Translations under genes and position numbers: made by a program | Shown: piece after piece, positions 9,639 through 18,451 of the stretch | Position numbering within the stretch: position 1 is the first letter of the stretch | Layout: each line of letters opens with the position of its first letter | Notes under the pieces: model-generated | Told to the model about the DNA's origin: nothing | Seen by the model: only the letters and a program-made list of their open reading frames with translations | The model's database searches: none | NCBI RefSeq assembly: GCF_900182695.1 | Contig: NZ_FXTK01000003.1 | Location: forward strand, 294,501-358,500 | Direction: 5' to 3' | Source: Paracoccus laeviglucosivorans | Lineage (GTDB): Bacteria; Pseudomonadota; Alphaproteobacteria; Rhodobacterales; Rhodobacteraceae | DNA length: 64,000 bases

Positions 9639-9715
9639 TGGCGCACCCAAGAGGATTCGAACCTCTGACCTCTGCCTTCGGAGGGCAGCGCTCTATCCAG
9701 CTGAGCTATGGGTGC
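9639..9715 (-). tRNA. tRNA-Arg (anticodon CCG)
   Basis: A 77-base cloverleaf reads on the minus strand: acceptor GCACCCA pairs with TGGGTGC, followed by discriminator G and an encoded CCA. The anticodon stem CTGCC/GGCAG encloses loop CTCCGAA with anticodon CCG, decoding CGG. The T arm is AGAGG-TTCGAAT-CCTCT. The 3' end faces the decayed patch at 8.4-9.6 kb. Confidence 0.96.
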
Positions 9716-9761
9716 AACCTTGCGATTGCATAGCCGCTAACTTGCGGCTCTGCAATGGGGA

Positions 9762-10973
9762 TCAGGCGAAAAGCTCTCGGCAAAAGGCCAGCCCGTCGAT
9801 CAGGACATCTACCTCGGCCTTGGTGTTATACATCGCAAAACTGGCGCGCGCCGTTGCCGAAACCCCAAAGAAATCCAGCAGCGGCATGGCGCAATGTGTC
9901 CCTGCCCTGACGGCGATGCCACGCTTGTCCAGAATGGTCGAGATGTCATGGGCATGTGCCCCCTCCATCGTCAACGAGAAGATCGCACCCTTGTCCGCCG
10001 CATCGCCCTGAACCGAAACCCAGTTCAGGCTGCGCAGCCGGTCGCGCGCGTAATCGCGGATGCCGCGTTCATGGGCCGCGACATTCTCCATGCCAAGCTC
10101 CATCAGGTATTCCAGCGCAGCGCCCAGACCGATCTGGTTGACGATGCCGGGCGTCCCCGCCTCGAACCGCAGCGGCGGATCGGCATAATCCACGCTTTCG
10201 CGCGTAACGGTGCGGATCATGTCGCCGCCGCCCATAAAGGGGCGCATCTCGGCCTGACGTTCACGCGAAATCCAGATCGCCCCCGACCCCGAGGGGCCGT
10301 AAAGCTTGTGCCCGGTGATGCAGTAGAAATCGACGCCCAAAGCACCGACATCCACCGGCATATGGACCGCGCCCTGACTGCCATCGACCAGCACCGGGAC
10401 ATCCGTGCCGCGCGCGATGGCGGCAACATCGACCACCGTGCCAGTCACGTTCGACATATGCGTCACCGCAACAAGCCGGGTCTTCGGCCCGACCGCAGCC
10501 AGCACTTTCTCAGCCGGCAGGCTGCCATCGGGCTCGGGCTCGACCCATTTCAGCACCACGCCCTGACGTTCGCGCAGGAAATGCCACGGCACGATATTGG
10601 CGTGATGTTCCAGCACCGAAAGCACGATCTCATCGCCCGGCTGCAGCCGCGGCGCGGCCCAGCCATAGGAGACAAGGTTGATCCCCTCGGTCGAACCAGA
10701 GGTGAAGATCACCTCATCTTCGTGCGGGGCGTTCAGGAAACGCGCGATGATCGCGCGCACCCGTTCGTAATTTTCGGTCGCGAGGTTCGACAGGTAATGC
10801 AGGCCGCGATGAACGTTGGCATACTCACCCTCATAGGCGCGGGTGATCGCGTCGATCACCTGACGCGGCTTTTGCGACGATGCGCCGCTGTCCAGATAGA
10901 CCAGCGGACGACCGTTGACCTGACGCGACAGGATCGGAAAATCAGCGCGGACTTTTTCGATGTCGAAGCTCAT
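9762..10973 (-). CDS. sufS: Cysteine desulfurase SufS
   Basis: A 403-residue PLP enzyme that removes sulfur from cysteine for Fe-S cluster assembly. The cofactor lysine K223 is in ITGHKLYGPSG and the persulfide-forming cysteine C361 in RAGTHCAMPLL, the compact active-site loop of group II (SufS/CsdA) desulfurases. It is the last gene of the leftward suf run, overlapping the stop of the preceding Yip1-like gene by 4 bases. No sufE or sufU sulfur acceptor lies in the window. Confidence 0.96.
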   Translation of the reverse strand: MSFDIEKVRADFPILSRQVNGRPLVYLDSGASSQKPRQVIDAITRAYEGEYANVHRGLHYLSNLATENYERVRAIIARFLNAPHEDEVIFTSGSTEGINLVSYGWAAPRLQPGDEIVLSVLEHHANIVPWHFLRERQGVVLKWVEPEPDGSLPAEKVLAAVGPKTRLVAVTHMSNVTGTVVDVAAIARGTDVPVLVDGSQGAVHMPVDVGALGVDFYCITGHKLYGPSGSGAIWISRERQAEMRPFMGGGDMIRTVTRESVDYADPPLRFEAGTPGIVNQIGLGAALEYLMELGMENVAAHERGIRDYARDRLRSLNWVSVQGDAADKGAIFSLTMEGAHAHDISTILDKRGIAVRAGTHCAMPLLDFFGVSATARASFAMYNTKAEVDVLIDGLAFCRELFA

Positions 10974-11557
10974 GGAGCGACCTCCGGTAGAATGCCAAAT
11001 GCGGCGGCGATGATCGACAGCACGAAACCCAGCAGAAACACGCTGCCGATGAACCCAAGTGCGACCTTGGCGGTGCTTTGGAACCCATGCAGCGCCTTGG
11101 TCATCGCAATCGTCAGATAGACCGAAATGGCAAAGGCGATAATCGACATCAGCGAAGCAGTGCCGGGAAACAGCAGCATTGCAACCAGTTGCACAGCCTG
11201 CAGCCCGACAAGGATCAGCTCGACCCAGCCGATCAGCAGCACCGCGTCATCGAACGCGCCCTGACCGCCGAATGCCCGTCCGATGACGGTGATGGCGATG
11301 GCCGAAATCACCATGGCCCCCAATTGCAGCACAGCCAGAGACATCGGAACCGACAGGATCGCTGTCAGCGCATCCTGAGACATGGGCGGAAACATGACAC
11401 GGGCGATGCCAGCCAGCAGCGTCGACAGGCAGACGGCCACGCCCAGCACCATCCACCGCTCGGCCATGGACAGATCCAGCCCGCGCAGCACCGCCACGCC
11501 CTGCGCCGGATTGCGCAGCGTGGTCACCATCAGTTCGCCCAGATCGCGGAAATTCAT
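10970..11557 (-). CDS. Yip1-domain integral membrane protein in the suf operon
   Basis: 195 residues from the ATG at 11557 (MNFRDLGELM). About five hydrophobic segments follow a short cytoplasmic start with a TLRNPAQGVAVLRGLDL amphipathic stretch, typical of bacterial Yip1-like proteins; conserved polar positions lie in the third and fourth helices. Its function in Fe-S assembly is not known. It sits between sufS (4-base overlap) and a second small membrane protein. Confidence 0.7.
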   Translation of the reverse strand: MNFRDLGELMVTTLRNPAQGVAVLRGLDLSMAERWMVLGVAVCLSTLLAGIARVMFPPMSQDALTAILSVPMSLAVLQLGAMVISAIAITVIGRAFGGQGAFDDAVLLIGWVELILVGLQAVQLVAMLLFPGTASLMSIIAFAISVYLTIAMTKALHGFQSTAKVALGFIGSVFLLGFVLSIIAAAFGILPEVAP

Positions 11558-11567
11558 GAATGCTCCG

Positions 11568-12059
11568 TCATTGCGCGGATGCGGTGGACACCGCACGCAG
11601 CCCCGCGCCCCATATCATCAGAAAACCAAGGCCCGCCACCGCGCGGGTCAAGGTCAGCGCCGGACCGGGGCCGACCAGCCCCGCCGTCAGTCCCGCCAGC
11701 AACATCGCGGGCGCGACGGCCAGCAGCGCCCAGAACAGCGCCAGCCGGGACGCCTGCGGATCAATCCGCCATGGTGTCAGCCGCGACAATCCCGCGACCA
11801 GCGCCGCCAGCGCGTAGGCCACCAGCGGCATCATGAACAGCACCGCCGTCGCAGCCCCCGCCATCCGCGCAGCCATCGGAACCGAGGGGTCCAGATGCGC
11901 CGCCCGCGCATGTTCAGGTGTCTGCGCGACCAGAAACATCAGCATCGCCGCCATCAGGATGACGACCAGCGCCCGGTCGGGGATGCCGCGCAGGGACGTA
12001 ACCACCCTGCCCGGCGCCCACCAGCTTTGCACAATGCGCGGGACGATCCCGGACTGCAT
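11568..12059 (-). CDS. Small integral membrane protein (Yip1-like), suf operon
   Basis: 163 residues with about four hydrophobic helices (near 30-46, 66-90, 105-130 and 137-155). The start QSWWAPGRVVTSLRGIPDRAL resembles the N-terminal stretch of the adjacent Yip1-like protein (TLRNPAQ...LRGLDL), so the two may be divergent duplicates. It begins 4 bases after the sufD stop and ends 10 bases before the next gene, firmly inside the operon. No catalytic motif was seen. Confidence 0.65.
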   Translation of the reverse strand: MQSGIVPRIVQSWWAPGRVVTSLRGIPDRALVVILMAAMLMFLVAQTPEHARAAHLDPSVPMAARMAGAATAVLFMMPLVAYALAALVAGLSRLTPWRIDPQASRLALFWALLAVAPAMLLAGLTAGLVGPGPALTLTRAVAGLGFLMIWGAGLRAVSTASAQ

Positions 12060-12063
12060 GGTC

Positions 12064-13395
12064 TTAGCTTGCAGCCCGGCTGGTCAGCCATTCGTCCAGA
12101 CGGCCAAGAATGTCGTCGCGCAGACGGTCATCCTCGATCTCATCCAGCGCGTCGGCCAGGAAGGACAGCACCAGCAGCACGATCGCCTGTTCACGCGGCA
12201 CCCCGCGCGAGCGCAGGTAGAACAGCGCCGTTTCATCCAGCGCACCGGTCGTCGAACCATGCGAACATTTCACGTCGTCGGCATAGATCTCCAGCTCGGG
12301 CTTGGCCAGAAACTGGCTGCCTTCGTCCAGCAGAAGACCTTGGCTGATCTGGTAGCCATCGGTCCTTTGCGCGCCGGGTTTCACCAGAATCTTGCCCTGG
12401 AAGATGCCATTCGCACCGTGCTTCAGCACCTTCTTGAACACCTGACGGCTTTCGCAACGCTCGGCGGCATGGGTGATGAAAACGGTGTCGTCGTGATGGA
12501 ACTTGCCGGTGCTGCCATCGCCAAGTGCGGCGGCGGCAATATGTGCCACGGCGTCGTCGCCAAGGATCTGGATCACGCCTTCGTTGCGCATCATCTCGCC
12601 ATTGACGGCCAGCGAGAAGGACTTGAACAGCGCAGCTTCACCCACGCGGGCAAAGATATGGCCGATGCCGACCTTGGCATCGTCGGCACGCTTGCTGGCG
12701 ATATGATGGAAACGCGCGCCCTTGGCCACGTCCACCTCAAGCACCGCGTTCGAACGTGCACCCAGCGCGCCGGTTTCCAGCAGCGTCAGTTCGGCACCTT
12801 CCTCAAGCGCCACGACGTGATGCACCATCACGTCCGCGGCAGCATCGGCGCGGCGATAGATCAGATGCACCGGACGCGCGACCTGCCCCGTCACACGGAT
12901 CAGCACGCCATCGACGGCTGCCAGCGTGTTCAGCACGGCAAAGGGACGCTTCACCGGGGTCTGCCCCTCGGTCTCCAGCTTGCCATAAAAGGCAGCGGCC
13001 CAGTGATCGCCCGCATCGGCGGTGGCCAGCGTCGAGATTTCCAACCCCTCGCCCGCCAGATCGTCCGAGGCGTCTGCATCGAAACGGCCATCGACAAAGA
13101 CCAGCTTCAGCCGGTCGATTTCCGCAAACAGGGTCGATTCACGCGCCGGGATGTCCAGCGCAGTGGCCTTCGGTGCGTTGAACGCCGCCGGGTCGGTATA
13201 GCGCCAGTATTCGTCACGCGCGCCCGGCAGGCCCATTGCCTGCAGGCGCTCAGCCGCATCGGCGCGGGCCGCGCGGGTGAAACCACCCTGCGGCAGGTCC
13301 AGCGCAGCCAGCCGCGCCGTTAGCGCCGCATCGCCGGGCCGCGCTTTCCCCTCGACCGTTGGGGTCTGGGCGGCAAGAACAGCCGTATCCGCCAT
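12064..13395 (-). CDS. sufD: Fe-S cluster assembly protein SufD
   Basis: A 443-residue scaffold component that pairs with SufB in the SufBC2D complex. The C-terminal half is the right-handed beta-helix of the SufBD family (HHDDTVFITHAAERCESRQVFKKVL, then DDVKCSHGSTTGALDETALFYLRSRG), including the conserved His in KCSHGST used at the SufB-SufD interface. It overlaps the stop of sufC by one base (TGATG). The N-terminal part is variable, as is normal for SufD. Confidence 0.95.
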   Translation of the reverse strand: MADTAVLAAQTPTVEGKARPGDAALTARLAALDLPQGGFTRAARADAAERLQAMGLPGARDEYWRYTDPAAFNAPKATALDIPARESTLFAEIDRLKLVFVDGRFDADASDDLAGEGLEISTLATADAGDHWAAAFYGKLETEGQTPVKRPFAVLNTLAAVDGVLIRVTGQVARPVHLIYRRADAAADVMVHHVVALEEGAELTLLETGALGARSNAVLEVDVAKGARFHHIASKRADDAKVGIGHIFARVGEAALFKSFSLAVNGEMMRNEGVIQILGDDAVAHIAAAALGDGSTGKFHHDDTVFITHAAERCESRQVFKKVLKHGANGIFQGKILVKPGAQRTDGYQISQGLLLDEGSQFLAKPELEIYADDVKCSHGSTTGALDETALFYLRSRGVPREQAIVLLVLSFLADALDEIEDDRLRDDILGRLDEWLTSRAAS

Positions 13396-14150
13396 CAGTT
13401 GGCCTCCGCCAGCAGATCGCCGTAGCCGTTCTTTTCGACTTCCAGCGCCAGTTCAGGGCCGCCGGTCTTGATGATGCGGCCGTTCGACATGATGTGAACC
13501 ACGTCCGGTTTGATATGGTCCAGCAGGCGCTGATAATGCGTGATGACAAGGAAGCTGCGATCGGGCGAACGCAGCGCGTTCACGCCTTCGGCCACCAGAC
13601 GCATCGCATCGACGTCCAGACCCGAATCCGTTTCATCCAGGATGCACATCCGGGGTTCCAGCATTGCCATCTGCAGGATTTCGTTGCGCTTTTTCTCACC
13701 GCCCGAGAAGCCCACATTGACCGGACGCTTCAGCATGTCGGCGTCGATCTGCAGGGTCTTGGCCTTTTCGCGCACGACCTTCAGGAACTCGGCCGAGGAA
13801 AGTTCTTCCTCGCCACGTGCCTTGCGCTGAGCGTTCACTGCGGTGCGCAGAAAGGTCAGGTTGCCCACGCCCGGAATTTCGACCGGGTATTGGAACGCAA
13901 GGAACAGACCGGCGGCAGCGCGCTCCTCGGGCTCCATCTCCAGCAGCGCCTCACCGTCCAGCGAGGCCTCACCTTCGGTCACTTCGTAACCGTCGCGGCC
14001 CGACAGCACATAGGACAGCGTGGATTTCCCCGAACCGTTCGGGCCCATGATCGCATGGACCTCGCCTGCCGGGACGGTCAGATCCACGCCCTTGAGGATT
14101 TGCTTATCCTCTTCCTCAAGTTTGACGTGCAGATTCTTGATTTCCAGCAT
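13395..14150 (-). CDS. sufC: Fe-S cluster assembly ATPase SufC
   Basis: A 251-residue ABC-type ATPase that drives conformational change of SufB-SufD during cluster assembly in the cytosol. Visible motifs are Walker A GPNGSGKST, the SufC-type signature VGFSGGEKKRNEILQ and Walker B CILDETDSGLDVDA. It lies between the ybjQ-like gene (9 bases upstream) and sufD (1-base overlap). Confidence 0.97.
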   Translation of the reverse strand: MLEIKNLHVKLEEEDKQILKGVDLTVPAGEVHAIMGPNGSGKSTLSYVLSGRDGYEVTEGEASLDGEALLEMEPEERAAAGLFLAFQYPVEIPGVGNLTFLRTAVNAQRKARGEEELSSAEFLKVVREKAKTLQIDADMLKRPVNVGFSGGEKKRNEILQMAMLEPRMCILDETDSGLDVDAMRLVAEGVNALRSPDRSFLVITHYQRLLDHIKPDVVHIMSNGRIIKTGGPELALEVEKNGYGDLLAEAN

Positions 14151-14159
14151 GTTTCGTTC

Positions 14160-14471
14160 CTATTCCACGGTCACGGCGGTGCCCGAGGCGGACACCATCA
14201 GCATGTTGTTGATGACTTCATAGTCAAGATCGACACCGATCACGGCATTGCCGCCAGCGGCGCGGGCACGGTCCTGCATTTCCGACAGGGCCGTTTCGCG
14301 CGCCTCGGCCAGCGCGGATTCGTAGGCGCCGGAACGGCCGCCCACGATGTCGCGAATGCCTGCGAACAGGTCACGGAAGATATTGGCACCGATGATCGTC
14401 TCTCCGGTCACGACGCCATGATAGGCGGTGACGCGGCGACCCTCGACACTGTTGGTCGTGGTGACGATCAT
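14160..14471 (-). CDS. YbjQ/UPF0145-family protein inserted in the suf operon
   Basis: A 103-residue member of the YbjQ (DUF74) family, with typical stretches [20 protein letters not shown], the [12 protein letters not shown] loop and [17 protein letters not shown]. The family forms pentameric beta/alpha rings and has been called heavy-metal-binding, but no biochemical role is established. Its ATG overlaps the sufB stop (ATGA) and sufC follows 9 bases later, so it is translated as part of the suf mRNA. Confidence 0.85.
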   Translation of the reverse strand: MIVTTTNSVEGRRVTAYHGVVTGETIIGANIFRDLFAGIRDIVGGRSGAYESALAEARETALSEMQDRARAAGGNAVIGVDLDYEVINNMLMVSASGTAVTVE

Positions 14472-15991
14472 CCCACCGACCCTTCAAGCGAGATCGCGAC
14501 CAGCGACTGCGCTTCCATTGCGAATTCCATCGGCAGCGCCTGCAGCACTTCGCGGCAGAAGCCGTTCACGACCAGCGCGACGGCCTCTTCCTCATCCATG
14601 CCACGCGCGCGGCAATAGAACAGCTGGTCGTCATCGACCTTGCTGGTCGTCGCCTCATGTTCGACGCGGGACGAGGTGTTCTTGACCTCGATATAGGGCA
14701 CGGTATGCGCACCGCATTGATCACCGATCAGCAGGCTGTCGCATTGGGTATAGTTGCGGCTGTTGGTGGCGCGCGGGTGCATCGTCACCAGACCGCGATA
14801 GGTGTTCTGCGCCTTGCCCGCAGAAATCCCTTTTGAAACAATGCGCGATCGGGTGTTCTTGCCAAGATGGATCATCTTGGTCCCGGTGTCGGCCTGCTGC
14901 ATGTTGTTGGCGATGGCGATGGAATAGAACTCGCCTTGGCTTTCTTCGCCGCGCAGGATGCAGGACGGATATTTCCACGTGATCGCCGAGCCGGTTTCAA
15001 CCTGCGTCCACATCACCTTGGCCCGAGCCTCGCGGCAATCGGCGCGCTTAGTGACAAAGTTGTAGATGCCGCCCTTGCCGTCTTCGTCGCCGGGGAACCA
15101 GTTCTGGACGGTCGAGTATTTCACCTCGGCATCTTCCAGAATGACGATCTCGACCACGGCGGCGTGCAGCTGCGCGGTGTCACGTTTGGGCGCGGTGCAG
15201 CCTTCCAGATAGCTGACATAGCTACCCTTGTCGGCAATGATCAGCGTCCGTTCGAACTGCCCGGTGTTTTCCGCGTTGATGCGGAAATAGGTCGAAAGCT
15301 CCATCGGGCAGCGCACGCCCGGCGGAATATAGACGAACGACCCATCCGAGAACACGGCGCTGTTCAGCGTCGCATAGAAGTTGTCGGATTGCGGCACGAC
15401 ACTGCCCAGATATTTCTGGACCAGCTCGGGATGTTCGCGGATCGCCTCGGAGATCGAGCAGAAGATCACGCCCGCCTTAGCCAGTTCGTCCTTGAAGGTC
15501 GTGCCAACCGAAACGCTGTCGAACACGGCATCCACGGCGACCTTGCGGCCCTCCGCCGGGGCATCCTCAGCCCCCTCGACGCCTGCAAGGATCATCTGCT
15601 CCTTCAGCGGGATCCCCAGCTTTTCATAGGTCGCCAACAGCTTGGGATCGACCTCGTCCAGTGACTTCGGCTTGACTTCCATGCTTTTGGGACGGGCGTA
15701 GTAATACTGATCCTGAAAGTCGATTTCGGGATAGTTCACCATCGCCCATTTCGGTTCCGTCATGGTCTGCCAGCGGCGGAAAGCCTGCAGGCGCCATTCG
15801 GTCATCCATTCGGGTTCGTTGTTCTTGGTCGAGATCAGGCGAACGATGTCTTCGTTCACGCCCTTGGGGGCGTATTCCATCTCGATCTCGGTGTCCCAGC
15901 CGTATTTATACGACCCCATGTTCTGGACGGTCTCGACGGTCTCGCGGTCCACGCCTTCGCGGACTTCAATTTCTTCGAGTTCAGCAGCCAT
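14468..15991 (-). CDS. sufB: Fe-S cluster assembly scaffold SufB
   Basis: A 507-residue scaffold on which nascent Fe-S clusters form with sulfur supplied by SufS. Conserved blocks include [38 protein letters not shown], and the C-terminal core [19 protein letters not shown] with the Cys thought to take part in cluster formation, plus [17 protein letters not shown]. The ATG at 15991 is chosen because AGGAAGG stands just upstream; the open frame extends further but not as SufB. It starts one base after the stop of the iscS-like gene. Confidence 0.96.
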   Translation of the reverse strand: MAAELEEIEVREGVDRETVETVQNMGSYKYGWDTEIEMEYAPKGVNEDIVRLISTKNNEPEWMTEWRLQAFRRWQTMTEPKWAMVNYPEIDFQDQYYYARPKSMEVKPKSLDEVDPKLLATYEKLGIPLKEQMILAGVEGAEDAPAEGRKVAVDAVFDSVSVGTTFKDELAKAGVIFCSISEAIREHPELVQKYLGSVVPQSDNFYATLNSAVFSDGSFVYIPPGVRCPMELSTYFRINAENTGQFERTLIIADKGSYVSYLEGCTAPKRDTAQLHAAVVEIVILEDAEVKYSTVQNWFPGDEDGKGGIYNFVTKRADCREARAKVMWTQVETGSAITWKYPSCILRGEESQGEFYSIAIANNMQQADTGTKMIHLGKNTRSRIVSKGISAGKAQNTYRGLVTMHPRATNSRNYTQCDSLLIGDQCGAHTVPYIEVKNTSSRVEHEATTSKVDDDQLFYCRARGMDEEEAVALVVNGFCREVLQALPMEFAMEAQSLVAISLEGSVG

Positions 15992-15992
15992 C

Positions 15993-17060
15993 TCAAACCC
16001 TTCCTGCGGTTTCCCGCGTGTCATTCCTTTGCCGCCAGCGCGCATGGGCCGCCAGCCAGGCATCTGCGAAACGCACAACATCCCGACCGTCCGTCGTCGG
16101 ACCGATCGAGACGCGGATCGCATCGCCCGCCCATTCCGCCGCGATGCCCATGGCCGTCAGGACCGAACTTGGCCGGACCTTCCCCGACGAACAGGCCGAG
16201 CCCGCCGAAACGGCGAAACCGGCCAGATCCATCTGCATCACCTGCGTCTCTCCGCGCCAACCCGGCGTCAGGATCGACAATGTATTGGGCAGGCGGCGGG
16301 ATTCGCGTCCCGGGAATGTAACCATTTCCGTCTGGGATTCCAGTGCGGCCATCAGCGAATCCCTGATCTCGGCCATTTTTTCAGGGATGCCACGATCCAG
16401 ATCCGCTTGCGCTGCGCGCGCGGCGGCGGCAAAGCCCATGATGCCGATCAGGTTCTCGGTCCCGGCGCGGCGGCCCTGTTCCTGACCGCCGCCTTTCAGA
16501 CGCGCCTCGATCTCGGTCCCGCGTTTGACGACCAGCGCGCCGATGCCGCGCGGCCCGCCCAGCTTATGGGCGCTGACAAATCCCGCCTCGATCCCCAGCC
16601 AGTTGAAGGCAAAGGGGATTTTCCCGAAAGCCTGCGTCATGTCGCTGACGGCCAGCCCGTGCGGCAGATCCTGAATGACGCCGGTTTCGGGATTGGCCAG
16701 TTGCAAAGTTGCGCGCGCCGGGTCGGGAACCGTCACGATACCCGCTGCATCCACCGCCAGTTCAGGCCGAACCCAGGCCAGCACGGCGGCATGTTCCACC
16801 CCCGCGCAGGCCAGATCGCGCCCTTGCAGCACCAGCGCAGCACTTTCCGTCGCGCCCGAGGTGAAGATGACATCCGCCCCTTCGGCCCCCAGCGCCGCGG
16901 CCACATCCTCGCGCGCACGCTCCAGCGCGGATTTCGCGGCGCGGCCTTCGGCATGGACGGATGACGGATTGCCCACGATCTCGGTCGCGGAAAGCATCGC
17001 CTCGCGGGCCTCGGGACGCAGAGGGGCGGTGGCGTTCCAATCCAGATAGGTGCGGTTCAT
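15993..17060 (-). CDS. Group I cysteine desulfurase (IscS/NifS-like), second desulfurase of the operon
   Basis: 355 residues, somewhat shorter than enterobacterial IscS. The start [25 protein letters not shown]-phosphate site, cofactor lysine K166 in [10 protein letters not shown] and active-site loop [14 protein letters not shown] (C289) are those of group I desulfurases. It overlaps coaBC by 4 bases and precedes sufB by one base. Having both an IscS-like and a SufS enzyme in one operon is common in Rhodobacterales, where an Rrf2-type IscR gene often heads the operon; none lies here. Confidence 0.9.
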   Translation of the reverse strand: MNRTYLDWNATAPLRPEAREAMLSATEIVGNPSSVHAEGRAAKSALERAREDVAAALGAEGADVIFTSGATESAALVLQGRDLACAGVEHAAVLAWVRPELAVDAAGIVTVPDPARATLQLANPETGVIQDLPHGLAVSDMTQAFGKIPFAFNWLGIEAGFVSAHKLGGPRGIGALVVKRGTEIEARLKGGGQEQGRRAGTENLIGIMGFAAAARAAQADLDRGIPEKMAEIRDSLMAALESQTEMVTFPGRESRRLPNTLSILTPGWRGETQVMQMDLAGFAVSAGSACSSGKVRPSSVLTAMGIAAEWAGDAIRVSIGPTTDGRDVVRFADAWLAAHARWRQRNDTRETAGRV

Positions 17061-18319
17061 CCCAAATCCTCCGGCAGGTGATCCAGCGCGTCGGCAATGC
17101 GTTCGGCCAGCTGCGCAGCCACCTGTTCCTTGCGCATCCGGGGCCAGCTTTCAGCGCCGTCTTCGGTGATCAGCGTGACGGCATTTTCCGTCCCGCCCAT
17201 GATGCCGGTCGCGGGGCTGACATCATTGGCGACGATCCAATCCGCAGCTTTGCGCAGACGCTTGGCGGTCGCATGGGCGATCACATCATCGGTTTCGGCG
17301 GCAAAGCCCACGACCAGCGCCGGACGTTTCTGCGCCAGATGCCCGATCCATGCCAGAATATCGGGGTTTTCGGCAAATTGCAGGCTGGGCGCCATGCCGC
17401 CGGCATCTTTCTTGATCTTGTGATCCTGCGCGTTCGTCACATGCCAATCGGCCACAGCGGCGGCCATGACGGCAGCATCGGCGGGCAAGGCCGTCTCGAC
17501 CGCGTGGCGCATTTCGACCGCAGTCTGGACGCGGATCACATCGACGCCAGCAGGTGGCGGCACTTCGGCGGGGCCGGTGACGAAACTGACCTTTGCCCCC
17601 AGATCACGCAGCGCGGCGGCAATCGCCGTCCCCTGCGCCCCGCTGGAGCGGTTGGCGATATAGCGCACCGGGTCGATCGGCTCATGCGTCGGCCCCGAGG
17701 TCACGATCACATGCCGCCCCGCCAGACGTTGCGAGGGCAGCGCCACCACCGCCTCGGGCGGCAGCCGTAGCGGGCGCACACGACCAAGAGCGGTCAGGAT
17801 GGCTTCCTTGATCTCCTCGGGTTCCGACATGCGGCCCGGACCGTATTCGCCGCAAGCCATGTCGCCTTCGACTGGACCGACGAAACGAATGCCGTCCTCC
17901 TCCAGCATATCGCGATTGCGGCGGGTGGCGGCGTGCTGCCACATCCGCACGTTCATCGCGGGCGCGATCAGCACCGGCTTGTCGGTCGCAAGCAGCAGGG
18001 TCGAGGCCAGATCATTCGCCATCCCCGCCACCATCCGCGCCATCAGGTCGGCCGTCGCAGGGGCCACCACCACCAGATCGGCGGCGCGCGACAGCTGGAT
18101 ATGCCCCATCTCGGATTCGCGGGTCAGGTCGAACAGCTCGGTGTGGCAGGGCTGTTCGGCCAGCGCCGACAGCGTCAACGGCGTCACGAACTGCGCCCCC
18201 GCCTGCGTCAGCACAGGCGTCACCGCCACACCTTCGCGGCGCAACATGCGGATCAGTTCCGGGATCTTGAAGGCGGCGATGCCCCCTCCGACAATCAGCA
18301 AGACGCGGCTGCCCAGCAT
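17057..18319 (-). CDS. coaBC: Bifunctional phosphopantothenoylcysteine decarboxylase / phosphopantothenate-cysteine ligase
   Basis: A 420-residue fusion for steps three and two of coenzyme A synthesis from pantothenate. The N-terminal flavoprotein CoaC half has GGGIAAFK, the catalytic-site region APAMNVRMW and the ACGEYGPGRM substrate clamp; the C-terminal CoaB half has VTSGPTHEPIDPVRYIANRSSG and VGFAAETDD. The ATG at 18319 with AGGGAG upstream gives the usual length. It heads the leftward suf run by a 4-base overlap with the desulfurase gene. Upstream, two GTTAAC palindromes (18392-18397 and 18418-18423) lie in the region shared with comM. Confidence 0.95.
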   Translation of the reverse strand: MLGSRVLLIVGGGIAAFKIPELIRMLRREGVAVTPVLTQAGAQFVTPLTLSALAEQPCHTELFDLTRESEMGHIQLSRAADLVVVAPATADLMARMVAGMANDLASTLLLATDKPVLIAPAMNVRMWQHAATRRNRDMLEEDGIRFVGPVEGDMACGEYGPGRMSEPEEIKEAILTALGRVRPLRLPPEAVVALPSQRLAGRHVIVTSGPTHEPIDPVRYIANRSSGAQGTAIAAALRDLGAKVSFVTGPAEVPPPAGVDVIRVQTAVEMRHAVETALPADAAVMAAAVADWHVTNAQDHKIKKDAGGMAPSLQFAENPDILAWIGHLAQKRPALVVGFAAETDDVIAHATAKRLRKAADWIVANDVSPATGIMGGTENAVTLITEDGAESWPRMRKEQVAAQLAERIADALDHLPEDLG

Positions 18320-18451
18320 GGTTGCTCCCTTCGACGTGGCCTTGTCCCTGCACATAGGGGGAAAGCCCGCCTGCGGCAAGGAAACGTGCCCGTTAACCTT
18401 TCCTTAAACACGATCCGGTTAACGATCTGCCAAGCGCATTCCGGGGACGAC

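Noticed and set aside
9580..10011. + strand ORF across tRNA-Arg
   Set aside because: It reads through the tRNA ([20 protein letters not shown] is the well-known false peptide of this tRNA type) and through the 3' end of sufS.
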